NCBI RefSeq assembly: GCF_002866065.1
Contig: NZ_LNJZ01000003.1
Span: forward strand, 262,667 to 326,666
DNA length: 64,000 nt
Reading direction: 5' to 3'
DNA from: Thiopseudomonas denitrificans
Lineage (GTDB): Bacteria > Pseudomonadota > Gammaproteobacteria > Pseudomonadales > Pseudomonadaceae
Positions 17,158 through 26,767 of the stretch are shown here, piece after piece. Each line of letters starts with the position of its first letter. Position 1 is the stretch's first letter. Position numbers and translations under genes: made by a program. The notes under the pieces are model-generated. The model saw only the letters and a program-made list of their open reading frames with translations, made no database searches and had not been told where the DNA came from.

Positions 17158-18503
17158 GGACGGGCCTCCTCGGGCAGGACATGCATGGTGATGGAGCGTT
17201 GCGGCGTGAAGAAGCGGCGTGCGGCCGCCTGGATATCGGCCGGGGTGACGGCATTCAGGCTGTCGAAATCGCTGTCCAGCAGCTGCCAGGACAGGCCGAC
17301 GGTTTCCAGCATGCCGATGCTGCGGGCCTGCCGGGTGATGGAATCGCGGGCATAGACTTCGCTGGCGATCAGCTGGGCACGTACCCGCTCCAGCTCGGCC
17401 GCATCTGGCGGGCTGTCCTGCAATGCTTTCAGCTGCTGCCAGAGGGCCTGCTCCACCTGTTCGGTGGTGATGCCTTTCTGGATATTGGGTGTGGCCGACA
17501 GCATGAACAGGCTGTCGCCCCGGGCAAAGGCGTTGTACCAGCTGGCGGCACCGGCCACCAGTTCCTGCTGGCGCTCAAGGCGTACCGGCAGACGGGCGCT
17601 TTCACCGCCGCTGAGCAGGGTGCTGATCAGGCGCAGGGCGTGGATTTCCGTAGTGTTTTCACTGGTGCTCAGGGAAGGCACGTTGAAACCCAGCAGCAGT
17701 GACGGCAGACGGGTTTTCAGATACTGGCTGCTGCGGCGCTCGCCGGGCTCGTCCAGTTCCAGCGGCTGCCTTGCCTCGGGCACGGCGCGGGCGGGAATGC
17801 TGCCGAAATGGCGCTCAACCAGGGTTTTGACCTCTGCCGGCTGCACGTCGCCGACAATCACCAGGGTGGCGTTGCCGGGGCTGTACCAGCGCTCATGCCA
17901 CTGGCGCAGGTCATCGATGGTCATGCGTTCAAGGTCGTGCATCCAGCCGACGGTGGGAATGCTGTAGCTGCTGGCCGGATGCGCCAGAGCCAGAAAACGT
18001 TCGTAGGCCAGTCCCGAAGGGTTGTCGTCGGTGCGCATGCGTCGCTCTTCCTTGATCACCTCGATTTCACGCAGAAATTCGTCTTCGGGCAGGGTCAGGC
18101 CGGCCAGCCGGTCGGCTTCCATTTCCAGCGCCACTTCCAGCCGGTCTTTGGCCAGCACCTGGTAGTAGGCGGTGTAGTCGTCACTGGTGAAGGCATTCTC
18201 TTCCGCACCCAGCTCGCGCAGAATGCGCGAGGACTCGCCCGGGCCCAGCTTGCTGCTGCCCTTGAACATCATGTGCTCCAGTGCATGGGCCAGACCGGTG
18301 CTGCCGGGCGTTTCGTAGCTGGAGCCGGCCTTGTACCATAATTGGCTGACGACGACAGGTGCGCGATGGTCTTCGCGGACAATTACCTTGAGGCCGTTGT
18401 CGAGGCTGAATTCATGGGTAGCTGGCGGGGTGGAGGCCTGCACGGGAAGGATTGCCAGCGTGGTGGCAAACAGGGTGATACCTAGGCGTAACAATGATGA
18501 CAT
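17154..18503 (-). CDS. M16 zinc peptidase, catalytic subunit
   Basis: Protein of 449 residues with a Sec-type signal sequence (MSSLLRLGITLFATTLAILP). The zinc motif HALEH lies in GSTGLAHALEHMMFKG with the downstream glutamate region EENAFTSDDYTAYYQ. It is periplasmic and pairs with the inactive partner encoded next. The ATG at 18503 is chosen because it starts the signal peptide; a long upstream in-frame extension is only antisense to the ftsY EP repeats. Confidence 0.9.
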   Translation of the reverse strand: MSSLLRLGITLFATTLAILPVQASTPPATHEFSLDNGLKVIVREDHRAPVVVSQLWYKAGSSYETPGSTGLAHALEHMMFKGSSKLGPGESSRILRELGAEENAFTSDDYTAYYQVLAKDRLEVALEMEADRLAGLTLPEDEFLREIEVIKEERRMRTDDNPSGLAYERFLALAHPASSYSIPTVGWMHDLERMTIDDLRQWHERWYSPGNATLVIVGDVQPAEVKTLVERHFGSIPARAVPEARQPLELDEPGERRSSQYLKTRLPSLLLGFNVPSLSTSENTTEIHALRLISTLLSGGESARLPVRLERQQELVAGAASWYNAFARGDSLFMLSATPNIQKGITTEQVEQALWQQLKALQDSPPDAAELERVRAQLIASEVYARDSITRQARSIGMLETVGLSWQLLDSDFDSLNAVTPADIQAAARRFFTPQRSITMHVLPEEARP

Positions 18504-18565
18504 GGGAAATCCTGAAGGGTCTGGTCTTTTGTCGTAGCAGCTTTCTGGGACATTCGGGGGACTAA

Positions 18566-18574
18566 TGATAGAAT
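18566..18574 (+). promoter_or_regulatory. Probable ftsY promoter, extended -10
   Basis: TGATAGAAT combines a TAGAAT -10 box with a TG extension, in the 140-base gap between the divergent M16 gene and ftsY. A weak TGGGAC -35 lies 17 bases upstream of the TAGAAT. The start site would be about 60 bases before the ftsY ATG. Confidence 0.5.
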
Positions 18575-18643
18575 ACACCGCATTTTCATTCACGGTTGTT
18601 GTGCCACAGGCGGCAACAGCCCTTGCTGAGATCGCCATTATCC

Positions 18644-20094
<1,451 letters not shown>

Positions 20095-20098
<4 letters not shown>

Positions 20099-20763
20099 TC
20101 CGTTTCGACCGGGTAGCCAAACGTTATGCCAACGGGCACGTCGGCCTGCATGAATTGAGTGTGCATGTGCGCCGTGGCGAGTTCCTGTTTGTTACCGGCC
20201 ATTCGGGCGCGGGCAAGAGCACCATGATGCGCCTGTTGCTGGCGATGGAACGTCCCACCGCCGGCAAATTGCTGTTGGCCGGGCAGGATCTGGGCAAGAT
20301 CCGCAACTCGCAGATTCCCTTCCTGCGTCGCCAGATCGGCGTGGTATTCCAGAACCACCAGCTGCTGTTCGACCGCAGTGTTTTCGAGAACGTGGCCTTG
20401 CCACTGCACATCCTTGGCCTGTCGCGCGAGGAGATCAATGCCCGTGTCAGCCTGGCACTGGAACGTGTCAGCCTCAGGGACAAGGCCATGCAACCCCCTT
20501 CGGACCTGTCCACCGGCCAGCAGCAGCGGGTCGGCATTGCCCGTGCCATCGTGCACCAGCCGGCCCTGCTGCTGGCGGACGAGCCGACCGGCAACCTCGA
20601 CCCGAAACTGGCAGCAGAAATCATGGCGGTATTTGAAGACATCAACCGGCTGGGCACTACGGTGATCATTGCCAGCCACGACCTGGCGCTGATCGCCCGC
20701 ATGCGTCACCGCATGCTGACCCTGCAGCGCGGTCGCCTGATTGCCGATGGCGAGGCGGTCTGA
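20095..20763 (+). CDS. ftsE: Cell division ATP-binding protein FtsE
   Basis: ABC ATPase of 222 residues with GHSGAGKST (Walker A), LSTGQQQRVGIARA (signature) and LLLADEPTGNLD (Walker B). With FtsX it forms the divisome complex that activates cell-wall amidases. It is coupled to both neighbours: ATG overlaps the ftsY stop as ATGA and its stop overlaps the ftsX start. Confidence 0.96.
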
Positions 20764-21776
20764 TGAGCGCACAACTGACTCCCGACCAGCCTGGCAAGCG
20801 TATTGGTGCAACCGAGCGTCACCGGGTGGATAGCCCGCCCGTCGAGGCGACTGAAGCCCGTGTCCAGCTGCAGGCCTGGCTGAACAGCCACCGGGCGAGT
20901 TTTCTCGACAGTGCCTGGCGTATTGTGCGCCAGCCATTCGGCAGCTTCTTCACCTGCCTGGTGATTGCGGTGGCGCTGAGCCTGCCGATGGGCCTGACCT
21001 TGCTGTTGAACAACCTGAACCAGTTGGGAGCATCCTGGCAGCAGGCGGCACAAATCTCGGTATTTTTTGAACTGAAGACCACGGACAGGCAGGCACAGGC
21101 ATTGCTGGCCGATTTGCAGTCGCATGAAGGCATTGCCGAAGTGCAGTGGATCAGCCGGGAGCAGGCGCTGCAGGACTTTTCCAGTTTTTCCGGACTGGGC
21201 CAGGTACTGCAGGAGCTGCCGGACAACCCGCTGCCGTCCAGCCTGCTGATCACGCCGCTGCAGATTGATCCGGACGGCTTGCAGGAACTGGTGCACAGCC
21301 TGGAAAACATGCCTCACGTGCAGCAGGTGCAGCTGGACCTGCAGTGGGTCGAGCGGCTGGCCGCCATGTTGCGGCTGGGCGAGCGTTTCATCTTCGCCCT
21401 GACCCTGGTTCTGATTGCCGCGCTGTTGCTGGTGGTCGGTAATACCATCCGCCTGCATATCGAAAACCGCCGCACCGAGATCGAGGTGATCAAGCTCGTC
21501 GGCGGTACCGACGGTTACGTGCGCCGGCCCTTCCTCTATATGGGGGCACTGTACGGTGTCGGTGGCGGCTGTCTGGCCTGGCTGTTGCTGGTCTGGGGCT
21601 TTGCCTGGCTCAATCAGTCTGTAACGGAGCTGGCCAGTTTGTACGCCAGTGATTTCCGGCTGGCCGGTGTATCGCTTGATGATGGATTTTCTTTGTTGAT
21701 TGGTGCAGTATTGCTGGGTTACATCGGTGCCTGGCTGGCAGTTGCGCGCCACTTGCGCGAGCTGTTGCCAAGCTGA
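20763..21776 (+). CDS. ftsX: Cell division permease-like protein FtsX
   Basis: Protein of 337 residues with a cytoplasmic N-terminus, one membrane segment (FFTCLVIAVALSLPMGLTLL), a periplasmic domain, and three C-terminal membrane segments, the standard FtsX layout. The N-terminal cytoplasmic tail of about 55 residues is fairly long. It partners with FtsE. The gene ends the ftsYEX set; a 165-base gap with a separate promoter leads to rpoH. Confidence 0.95.
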   Translation: MSAQLTPDQPGKRIGATERHRVDSPPVEATEARVQLQAWLNSHRASFLDSAWRIVRQPFGSFFTCLVIAVALSLPMGLTLLLNNLNQLGASWQQAAQISVFFELKTTDRQAQALLADLQSHEGIAEVQWISREQALQDFSSFSGLGQVLQELPDNPLPSSLLITPLQIDPDGLQELVHSLENMPHVQQVQLDLQWVERLAAMLRLGERFIFALTLVLIAALLLVVGNTIRLHIENRRTEIEVIKLVGGTDGYVRRPFLYMGALYGVGGGCLAWLLLVWGFAWLNQSVTELASLYASDFRLAGVSLDDGFSLLIGAVLLGYIGAWLAVARHLRELLPS

Positions 21777-21873
21777 GGTGGCGGCTGTCGCGGCGCTCCG
21801 CCCAGACAGGCAGCGCGACTCTCTGCGCAGTGCATTGATATTGGCATGACTGCATGATATTCAATGTTTAACT

Positions 21874-21900
21874 GAACTTATCCACAGAGGCCGGGTCTGA
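21874..21900 (+). promoter_or_regulatory. Sigma-E (AlgU/RpoE) type promoter of rpoH
   Basis: GAACTT (21874-21879) and TCTGA (21896-21900) are separated by 16 bases, an exact match to the extracytoplasmic sigma-E/AlgU consensus. Control of rpoH by sigma-E is established in E. coli and P. aeruginosa, and the position about 40 bases upstream of the start codon fits. It links envelope stress to the heat-shock response. Confidence 0.82.
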
Positions 21901-21941
21901 CTCTTCAGTGAGCAAGACCATGAATTTGGGGGACGATTTAC

Positions 21942-22799
21942 ATGACAACGACTACAGCCTTACAACCGGTACAGCTGCTGAGCCCTGGTGCCAATCTGCA
22001 GGCGTACGTGCATTCGGTAAACAGCATTCCCCTGCTGACTGTCGAGCAGGAGCGGGAGCTGGGTGAGCGCCTGTACTACGAACAGGACCTGGATGCGGCT
22101 CGCCAATTGGTGATGGCCCACCTGCGTTTTGTTGTCCACATTGCCCGCAGCTATTCCGGCTATGGCCTGGCCCAGGCCGACCTGATCCAGGAAGGCAACG
22201 TTGGCCTGATGAAAGCGGTCAAACGTTTCAATCCTGAAAAGGGCGTGCGCCTGGTGTCCTTTGCCGTGCACTGGATCAAGGCCGAGATTCACGAGTTTGT
22301 CCTGCGCAACTGGCGCATCGTCAAGGTGGCCACCACCAAGGCTCAGCGCAAGCTGTTCTTCAACCTGCGCAGCAAGAAAAAGGGCTTCAACTGGCTGACC
22401 CAGGACGAAGCCAGTGCGGTGGCCGACAGCCTGGGTGTGGAAGTGCGCGATGTGCACGAGATGGAAAGCCGTCTGACCGGCCATGACATGACGTTCGACC
22501 CGCTGGATGCGGATGATGACGATGCCACTTTTGCTCCGGCACAGTATCTGGAAGACCACAGCCACGACCCGGCCTTGCGCTATGAGGCCGAACACACCGC
22601 CGAAAGCGAAAGCGCCAGCCTGTATCAGGCACTCGGGCAGCTGGACGAGCGCAGCCGGGACATTGTCCAGCAGCGCTGGCTGAATGACGAAAAAGCCACC
22701 CTGCACGAGCTGGCCGCGCAGTATGATGTGTCTGCCGAGCGCATCCGGCAAATCGAACAGGCGGCGATGAAAAAACTCAAGGGTTCGATCTTGGCCTAG
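21942..22799 (+). CDS. rpoH: Heat-shock sigma factor RpoH (sigma-32)
   Basis: Protein of 285 residues. [20 protein letters not shown] and [19 protein letters not shown] form region 2; [13 protein letters not shown] is the RpoH box that is typical of sigma-32; region 4 ([20 protein letters not shown]) ends the protein. It directs transcription of heat-shock genes. GGGGGA precedes the ATG. A rho-independent terminator follows directly. Confidence 0.97.
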   Translation: MTTTTALQPVQLLSPGANLQAYVHSVNSIPLLTVEQERELGERLYYEQDLDAARQLVMAHLRFVVHIARSYSGYGLAQADLIQEGNVGLMKAVKRFNPEKGVRLVSFAVHWIKAEIHEFVLRNWRIVKVATTKAQRKLFFNLRSKKKGFNWLTQDEASAVADSLGVEVRDVHEMESRLTGHDMTFDPLDADDDDATFAPAQYLEDHSHDPALRYEAEHTAESESASLYQALGQLDERSRDIVQQRWLNDEKATLHELAAQYDVSAERIRQIEQAAMKKLKGSILA

Positions 22800-22809
22800 A
22801 TTTGCTACA

Positions 22810-22850
22810 GGCATGAAAAAAGCGACCATCAAGGTCGCTTTTTTCATGCC
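22810..22850. terminator. Bidirectional terminator after rpoH
   Basis: GGCATGAAAAAAGCGACC pairs with the inverse sequence around a short ATCAA loop, giving runs of T on both strands. It ends rpoH on the plus strand and could also end the Bcr/CflA exporter gene on the minus strand, whose stop is at 22868. Confidence 0.9.
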
Positions 22851-22867
22851 CGGAATAAGCCTGCGAG

Positions 22868-24064
22868 CTATTCGCGCAGCGGTGCGCGCGAGCCCAGATA
22901 GCACAGGATAAAGGCCGTCAGGCCAAAACCGGCCAGCGCCGCAGGCAGGGTCAGCAAGGTGGTCGGGGTCAGGTTGACGATGAAGCCCAGCAAGCCTGCG
23001 AGCAGGAATTGCAGCATGCCCATCAGCGACGAGGCGATACCGGCAAACTGCCGCGCATAGCCCATGGTCACCGCAGTCAGGTTGCCGGTGATCATGCCGA
23101 GCATCGACAGGCCCAGGCCAAGGATCACCGCATAACTCCAAACATCAGCCAGTTCCAGCACCACCAGGATGCTCAGGCTGCCGGAAGCGGCTACGAAACC
23201 GGTCAGCCCCATGTACAGCACCTGCAGGGGCTTGTATAGGCGCAGCAGGCGCAGGTTGATCTGACCGGTGAGAATCATGGCGCTGGCGCAGGCGGCAAAG
23301 ATCAGGCTGTACTGGCTGGGCGACAGCTGGTACTGCTGGATGAAAACGAATGGCGAGTTGTTGATGTAGGTGAATAGCGCACCGACCGTGAAACTGGACG
23401 CGAGGGTGAACAGCATGAAACGCGAGTGTGCCAGCAGCTTGAAGTAGTTGCGCAGGATATTTCGCACCGAGATCGGCAGACGCCTTTCCGCGGGTAGGGT
23501 TTCCGGCAGCATGCGCCAGCTGCACAGTCCGGCGACCACTCCGGCAATCACCAGTACCCAGAAGATCAGCTGCCAGGGTCCGAACATCAGGGTGGCACTA
23601 CCGATCAGCGGTGCGGTGATCGGCGCAATCATCATCACCTGCATCAGCATCGAGAAGGCTCGTGCTGCCGTATCCACGTCACAGGTATCGGCAATGATGG
23701 CACGCGGCGTGACTGAGCCGGCGGCAGCGCCCAGCGCCTGGATGAAACGGGCCACCAGCAACAACTCGAAACTCTGAGCCAGGGCTGCTAGTGCCGAGCC
23801 GAGCACGAACAGCAGGACGCCAACCAGCAGTGGCTGGCGCCGGCCATAGCGATCCAGCAGAGGACCATAGACCCCCTGGCCGACCGCCAGGCCGATCAGG
23901 AACACCGTCAGGGTCTGCTGCACCTCGCCGGCACTGATCTGCAAACCGGCACCTATTGCCGGGTAAGCCGGCAGGTACATGTCGATGGCTGCGGCAACCA
24001 GTGCGTTCAGGGAGGCCAGCAGGATGATCAGCCGCATGCTGATGCTTTGCACGGTAGAAGTCAT
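22868..24064 (-). CDS. Bcr/CflA family multidrug efflux transporter
   Basis: Protein of 398 residues of the MFS DHA1 family with about 12 membrane segments. LNALVAAAIDMYLPAYPAIG and GVYGPLLDRYGRRQPLL (motif A) are typical of Bcr/CflA, and RFIQALGAAAGSVTPRAIIAD is the motif B/C region. It likely exports drugs such as bicyclomycin or chloramphenicol; the substrate cannot be inferred. Convergent with rpoH. Confidence 0.9.
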   Translation of the reverse strand: MTSTVQSISMRLIILLASLNALVAAAIDMYLPAYPAIGAGLQISAGEVQQTLTVFLIGLAVGQGVYGPLLDRYGRRQPLLVGVLLFVLGSALAALAQSFELLLVARFIQALGAAAGSVTPRAIIADTCDVDTAARAFSMLMQVMMIAPITAPLIGSATLMFGPWQLIFWVLVIAGVVAGLCSWRMLPETLPAERRLPISVRNILRNYFKLLAHSRFMLFTLASSFTVGALFTYINNSPFVFIQQYQLSPSQYSLIFAACASAMILTGQINLRLLRLYKPLQVLYMGLTGFVAASGSLSILVVLELADVWSYAVILGLGLSMLGMITGNLTAVTMGYARQFAGIASSLMGMLQFLLAGLLGFIVNLTPTTLLTLPAALAGFGLTAFILCYLGSRAPLRE

Positions 24065-24555
24065 GATTTGCCGGGGTCAGAGAAAGTGACATCAATTATA
24101 CATTTTTGCCGGTACTGCCATGCGTTGACCGCCGGGCCGGCCGGAACATGTCGTTTTCGACTGCAAGCGGTCGGGAAAATTTGACCTGGATCAGTTGTTT
24201 TGCAGTTCCCTTGTGCAGAAAAAACAGGATGCGCCGGGGGCGTTCGTAGCGACGGCGGACGAAAAACCGGGATTTCAAGCTTTTGTTTTTTGTAACTATA
24301 TGAATAGCAAGGTAATTGCTCTTTCCTTGTGACAGCTTCAGATGATTTTCGGACAGGCTTCCGTCGATTCCTGTAGGGGGAGGTTGCCACTGCGGCAATA
24401 TGTCACTTTGTAGACTGTCCTCCCGATTCGCGATTATCTAGACACACTAAAGTCGTAGAGGGTGCCGGCGTATCGGTAAATGCCTGCAAGGTGCCCGGGC
24501 GCAATGCTGCGGCTTTCATGCCAGTTTCAAGATACTCCGTACGGGAGCGTGAAAG
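24065..24555. other. Long region upstream of nosR
   Basis: This 491-base gap separates the exporter (minus) from nosR (plus). It is lower in GC than the flanking genes. I see one FNR/ANR/DNR-like sequence at 24181-24194 and no supported gene; reading frames on the minus strand lack ribosome-binding sites. A promoter of nosR probably lies here with a leader of up to about 350 bases. Confidence 0.6.
24181..24194. promoter_or_regulatory. Candidate ANR/DNR (FNR-type) box for nosR
   Basis: TTGACCTGGATCAG matches TTGATnnnnATCAA at 8 of 10 fixed positions. FNR-type regulators (ANR, DNR) activate nos genes under low oxygen and in response to nitrogen oxides. It lies 362 bases before the nosR ATG, farther than usual. 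Confidence 0.42.
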
Positions 24556-26730
24556 ATGTCAAGCCAGTATTTTAGGCGCTTATCGGTAATTATCACCCTG
24601 TTGTCTGCCCTGGCCCTGCTGCCGGGCCAGGCCCTTGCAGAACCGCCCAGTGCGCTGGAGAAGGAGCGCATTGACAGCGTTCTGCCCGGTGTCAGCTTCA
24701 TTTCCGAACAGGAAGGCGAGTTCGGGGTACGTACCCTGAAACAGGGCGACGAGGTTGTCGGCTACGCCTTCGAGACCATCAATGTCGCCCCGATTCCTGC
24801 CTACTCGGGCAAACCGATGAACATGCAGGTGGTCCTCGACCCTGCGGGCAACATCCTCGACAACTACGTGTTGTATCACGACGAACCGATCCTGCTGATC
24901 GGCATTCCCGAACAGAAACTGCATGACTTTGCCGCCAAGTACCAGGGCATCCACGTCACCCAGCGCGTGGTGATTGGACGTACCAAGGACGAAAGCGCGG
25001 TGACCATTGATGCCGTATCCGGTGCCACCGTCACCGTGATGGTGGTCAACGAGGCGGTGATGACCTCTGCGCACAAGGTGGCGGTCAGCCTGGGCCTGGT
25101 CGAGCCGCATGCCGACGTCAAGCCCAAACCCTCCAGCATCAGGATGGACCTGTTCGAGCAAAAGGACTGGAGTACGCTGACCGGTGACGGCTCAGTACGC
25201 CGCCTGCTGCTCAACTATGGCCAGGTGGATGACGCCTTTGTCGGCACCGAAGCCGAAGGCGTTGACGCCGCCCCGGCGGACAAGCGTGACAACACCTTCA
25301 TCGACCTCTATTTTGCCGACCTGACCACGCCGACCATTGGCCGCAACATTCTGGGCGACAGCCAGTACGAGCGGGTGATGAAAGAGCTGCAGCCGGGCGA
25401 CTACATGTTCGGCGTGATGGCCAACGGCGACTTCTCGTTCAAGGGCTCCGGCTATGTGCGCGGCGGCATCTTCGACCGTATCCAGCTGCGCCAGTTTGGC
25501 GAGGTGATCAGCTTCCGCGACCTGGACTTCTACCGCCTGAGTGACGTGTATGCCGCCGGCATGCCCGATTTTCACGAGATGGGCATCTTCATCGCTCGCG
25601 CCAAGTATGCGGTCGATCCGGGCAGCAATCTCGGTTTCGAGCTGCTGGTACGCCGCCAGACCGGCCCGATCGACAGCATCTTCACCAGCTTCGAGCTGGG
25701 CTACCAGTGGCCCGAGGAATACATCGAGCGCCCGGTGCTGACCAGGGCCGAGCTGGCCGCGATCGAAGAGGCCAACCGCCCGCTGTGGCTGCAGGTCTGG
25801 TACCAGAAGAGCTTCCAGGTCGGCGTGCTGCTGGCAGCGCTGGTCGTACTGGTGGCGATCCTGTTCATGCAGGACGTGCTGGCCCGCCGGCCAAAACTGC
25901 TACACCGCATCCGTATCGGTTACCTCAGCTTCACGGTGCTGTTCATCGGCTGGTATGCGCTGGGCCAGATCTCGGTGGTCAACGTGTTCGCCTTCACCCA
26001 TGCCTTCATGGGCGACTTCAAGTGGGATACCTTCCTGATCGACCCGATCATGTTCATCATGTGGAGCTTTGTCGCCATCAGCATCCTGCTGTGGGGCCGT
26101 GGCGTGTTCTGCGGCTGGCTGTGCCCGTTCGGAGCGTTGCAGGAGCTGATCAACGAGGCGGCACGCGCACTGAAGATCAAGCAGTACGAACTGCCGTGGG
26201 CGGTGCACGAGCGGCTGTGGGCGGTGAAGTACATCATTTTGCTGGCGCTGTTCGCGATCTCGCTGGACAGCATCGGCACTGCCGAGAAGTTCGCCGAGGT
26301 CGAGCCGTTCAAGACCGCGATCACGCTGCACTTCATGCGTGAGTGGAGCTTCGTGCTGTATGCCGTGATCCTGCTGGTGATCAACATCTTCACGCGCAAG
26401 GTTTACTGCCGCTACATCTGCCCGCTGGGCGCCGCACTGGCGATCCCGACCCAGCTGCGCCTGTTCGACTGGCTCAAGCGCCGCAAGGAGTGCGGTACCC
26501 CGTGCCAGCTGTGTGCGGTGGAGTGCGAGGTGCAGGCGATCCATCCGGACGGCCATATCAATGCCAACGAGTGTCACCACTGCCTCGACTGCCAGGTGAC
26601 CTACTACAACGACGACCGTTGCCCGCCGCTGGTGGCGAAAAAGAAACGCCGCGAGCGGGTCAAGGAAGCCCCTGCTGCCAAACAGGCAGTAAACATTATC
26701 CCGGCTGTACAGCTGGAATCTTCGCCCTGA
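24556..26730 (+). CDS. nosR: NosR, electron donor and regulator of nitrous oxide reduction
   Basis: Protein of 724 residues: N-terminal signal/anchor, a periplasmic FMN-binding domain with covalent-flavin motif SGATVT, several membrane segments, then polyferredoxin motifs CGWLCPFGAL and CRYICPLGAA and a final cysteine-rich segment from CQLCAVECEV to CHHCLDCQ. NosR passes electrons to N2O reductase and is needed for nosZ expression. It begins a set of six genes in the order nosRZDFYL. The ribosome-binding sequence GGGAGCGTG precedes the ATG. Confidence 0.97.
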   Translation: MSSQYFRRLSVIITLLSALALLPGQALAEPPSALEKERIDSVLPGVSFISEQEGEFGVRTLKQGDEVVGYAFETINVAPIPAYSGKPMNMQVVLDPAGNILDNYVLYHDEPILLIGIPEQKLHDFAAKYQGIHVTQRVVIGRTKDESAVTIDAVSGATVTVMVVNEAVMTSAHKVAVSLGLVEPHADVKPKPSSIRMDLFEQKDWSTLTGDGSVRRLLLNYGQVDDAFVGTEAEGVDAAPADKRDNTFIDLYFADLTTPTIGRNILGDSQYERVMKELQPGDYMFGVMANGDFSFKGSGYVRGGIFDRIQLRQFGEVISFRDLDFYRLSDVYAAGMPDFHEMGIFIARAKYAVDPGSNLGFELLVRRQTGPIDSIFTSFELGYQWPEEYIERPVLTRAELAAIEEANRPLWLQVWYQKSFQVGVLLAALVVLVAILFMQDVLARRPKLLHRIRIGYLSFTVLFIGWYALGQISVVNVFAFTHAFMGDFKWDTFLIDPIMFIMWSFVAISILLWGRGVFCGWLCPFGALQELINEAARALKIKQYELPWAVHERLWAVKYIILLALFAISLDSIGTAEKFAEVEPFKTAITLHFMREWSFVLYAVILLVINIFTRKVYCRYICPLGAALAIPTQLRLFDWLKRRKECGTPCQLCAVECEVQAIHPDGHINANECHHCLDCQVTYYNDDRCPPLVAKKKRRERVKEAPAAKQAVNIIPAVQLESSP

Positions 26731-26767
26731 CTCGCCGAGGCGGGGCTCAAACCAGGAGATGTCTGTC

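Noticed and set aside
15724-17355. Plus-strand frame of 543 codons opposite the M16 genes
   Set aside because: Antisense to two clear peptidase genes; composition is Gln-, Ala- and Gly-rich, as expected from the complement.
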